DNA of 64,000 nucleotides from CBDHDN01 sp965261585 (GTDB taxonomy: Bacteria; Pseudomonadota; Alphaproteobacteria; UBA6615): positions 1-64,000 of the forward strand of contig CBDHDN010000043.1 of assembly GCA_965261585.1 (NCBI GenBank), given 5' to 3'. Positions 63,109 to 64,000 of the stretch are shown here, piece after piece. Every line of letters starts with the position of its first letter. Position 1 is the first letter of the stretch. The notes beneath the pieces were generated by a model. It saw only the letters and a program-made list of their open reading frames with translations. It had not been told where the DNA came from and searched no databases. The position numbers and the translations under genes were made by a program.

Positions 63109-63165
63109 CATACTTCGGCAAGTTCGCCATGAGGGCCTCACCCCTGAGCCTGCCGAAGGGGAGCT
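63109..63165. repeat. diverged REP-like inverted pair
   Basis: CATACTTCGGCAAGTTCGCC followed by ATGAGG, and CCTGAGCCTGCCGAAGGGG, are diverged members of the TTCGACAGGCTCAGG family in inverted arrangement, between the ligase and racemase-family genes. Confidence 0.6.
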
Positions 63166-63214
63166 CGTCAAGGGGCGAGGCCCCATCTTGGCCACGCGAA
63201 AATTAGGGGGAGCC

Positions 63215-63937
63215 ATGGCAGACCGTTTCGGCCCGCGCGGCGTGTTCGCGATCATGATCCCGCTGCAGAACGCCAACATGCAGCCGGAATACGAGGCCAT
63301 GCGGCCACCCGGCGTCAGCAACCAGATCTACCGTTTCGATCTGTCGGTCCCCGACAAGATCGCGGCGGCTGTCCTGGAGTCCTTGCCCGGCGCGTTGCTG
63401 TGCCGGCCCGACATGATCATCTGCGGCAACTCGCTGGAGATGCGCCACTGGTCCGTCGAACGGCAGGCGCGCTACCGCGACGAGGTCGCCGCGGCGGTCG
63501 ACGGCACGCCGGTGGTCACGGCGACCGACGCCTGCGAGGCGGCCTTGCGCACCCTGGGCGCGCGGCGCATCGCCGTCGTGTCGCCGATGTCGGAGGCCCT
63601 CTCCAAGAGTGCCCAGGGCTACTACGAAGCGCTCGGCTTCGCGGTGCCCTACGCGACGTGGCTGGAGGTCGACAAGCCGGAGCACATCATCGACGTGACG
63701 CCCGACCAGATACGGGCCGCGATCGCCCGCGTCGACCACAGCGACGTCGACACGTTCCTGCATGTCGGCGGCGCGCTGGGTATCACCGGCATGATCCAGG
63801 AGCTCGAGCAGACGCTCGGCCGGCCGATCGTAGCGGTCAACGCGGCGACCTATTGGTACGCCCTGCGCCGCCACGGCATCGCCGACCCGCTCATCGGTTT
63901 CGGCACACTGGCGCAGCAGACGGCGATCGGCGCCTGA
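63215..63937 (+). CDS. Asp/Glu racemase superfamily protein (maleate isomerase / arylmalonate decarboxylase-like)
   Basis: The 240-residue protein has the two-fold layout of the aspartate/glutamate/hydantoin racemase superfamily: MIICGNSLEMRHWS with a candidate catalytic Cys in the first half, and VTATDACEAALRTLGARRIAVVSPMSE in the middle. Members isomerise maleate, racemise amino acids or decarboxylate arylmalonates. The activity cannot be set from sequence. An AGGGGGAG ribosome-binding site precedes ATG 63215. Confidence 0.8.
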   Translation: MADRFGPRGVFAIMIPLQNANMQPEYEAMRPPGVSNQIYRFDLSVPDKIAAAVLESLPGALLCRPDMIICGNSLEMRHWSVERQARYRDEVAAAVDGTPVVTATDACEAALRTLGARRIAVVSPMSEALSKSAQGYYEALGFAVPYATWLEVDKPEHIIDVTPDQIRAAIARVDHSDVDTFLHVGGALGITGMIQELEQTLGRPIVAVNAATYWYALRRHGIADPLIGFGTLAQQTAIGA

Positions 63938-64000
63938 TCAGCCCGGCTGCGCCGGCCGGAACGTGACCGGCGGGCCGTTGCCGTCGGTCCAGCGCATCGC
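63938..64000 (-). CDS. 3' end of an unidentified gene
   Basis: The reverse-strand frame entering at 64000 reads MRWTDGNGPPVTFRPAQPG and stops at TGA (63940-63938), directly abutting the racemase-family stop codon. Codon use looks coding, but only 20 residues are visible and the family cannot be named. Confidence 0.45.
   Translation of the reverse strand, partial: AMRWTDGNGPPVTFRPAQPG

Overview
The window is a 64-kb piece of a GC-rich chromosome from an alphaproteobacterium, most likely in or near the Rhodospirillales. The evidence is the gene order rpmH-rnpA-yidD-yidC-engB-argB, the sets dapD-dapE, def-fmt-truA and ffs-dnaX-ybaB-recR, membrane-anchored cytochrome c552 beside a CMP-KDO synthetase (so Gram-negative), and DUF2336, DUF2239 and DUF1127 proteins. 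No tRNA, rRNA, CRISPR array or prophage was seen.

Layout. 1-5 kb: a VTT/DedA membrane protein (partial), then ribosomal protein L34, RNase P protein, YidD, YidC, EngB and ArgB. 5-10 kb: a reverse-strand cyclic-di-GMP cluster (EAL protein, PAS-GGDEF protein, DUF2336); the GGDEF gene is broken by an exact 130-bp tandem duplication. 10-18 kb: pyrimidine 5'-nucleotidase, dapD, dapE, a membrane protein, PhyH dioxygenase, GST, DUF2239 with a palindromic operator array, a Bcr/CflA exporter and truA. 18.3-26.6 kb: an insertion-sequence island between truA and fmt. It holds two tandem copies of an ISNCY-type IS, three copies of a 1414-bp IS3-family IS (two nested inside the second ISNCY copy in opposite orientation) and a remnant GSCFA gene. 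26.6-41.7 kb: fmt, def, rmuC, an orphan sugar-type ABC permease, a frameshifted DUF4139 gene, recR, ybaB, dnaX, SRP RNA, nudC, a Sel1-repeat protein carrying an in-frame MITE, pheA, kdsB, cycM, and a histidinol-phosphatase fused to a double-ACT (GcvR-like) protein. 41.8-48.8 kb: a yejABEF-type peptide ABC operon (yejA has two frameshifts) and a GhrA-like reductase. 49-50.5 kb: a second kind of IS3-family element. 50.5-64 kb: an accessory stretch with a degraded hemerythrin, MarR, M17 aminopeptidase, a WYL regulator divergent from a VOC / haloalkane dehalogenase / VOC / ChrA block, LysR with DUF1127, an adenine/adenosine deaminase, a DUF2461 gene broken by a 77-bp tandem duplication, an ATP-dependent DNA ligase and an Asp/Glu-racemase-family protein.

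Two themes stand out. First, small-scale mobility: the nested IS island with unusual 14-bp direct repeats, a 109-bp MITE whose ends resemble those of the resident ISNCY element, and three families of short intergenic inverted repeats. Second, gene breakage: two exact out-of-frame tandem duplications and several single-base homopolymer indels (yejA twice, DUF4139, hemerythrin, IS orfB, and probably the hisN-ACT join). These could be real decay or consensus sequencing errors; reads would decide.
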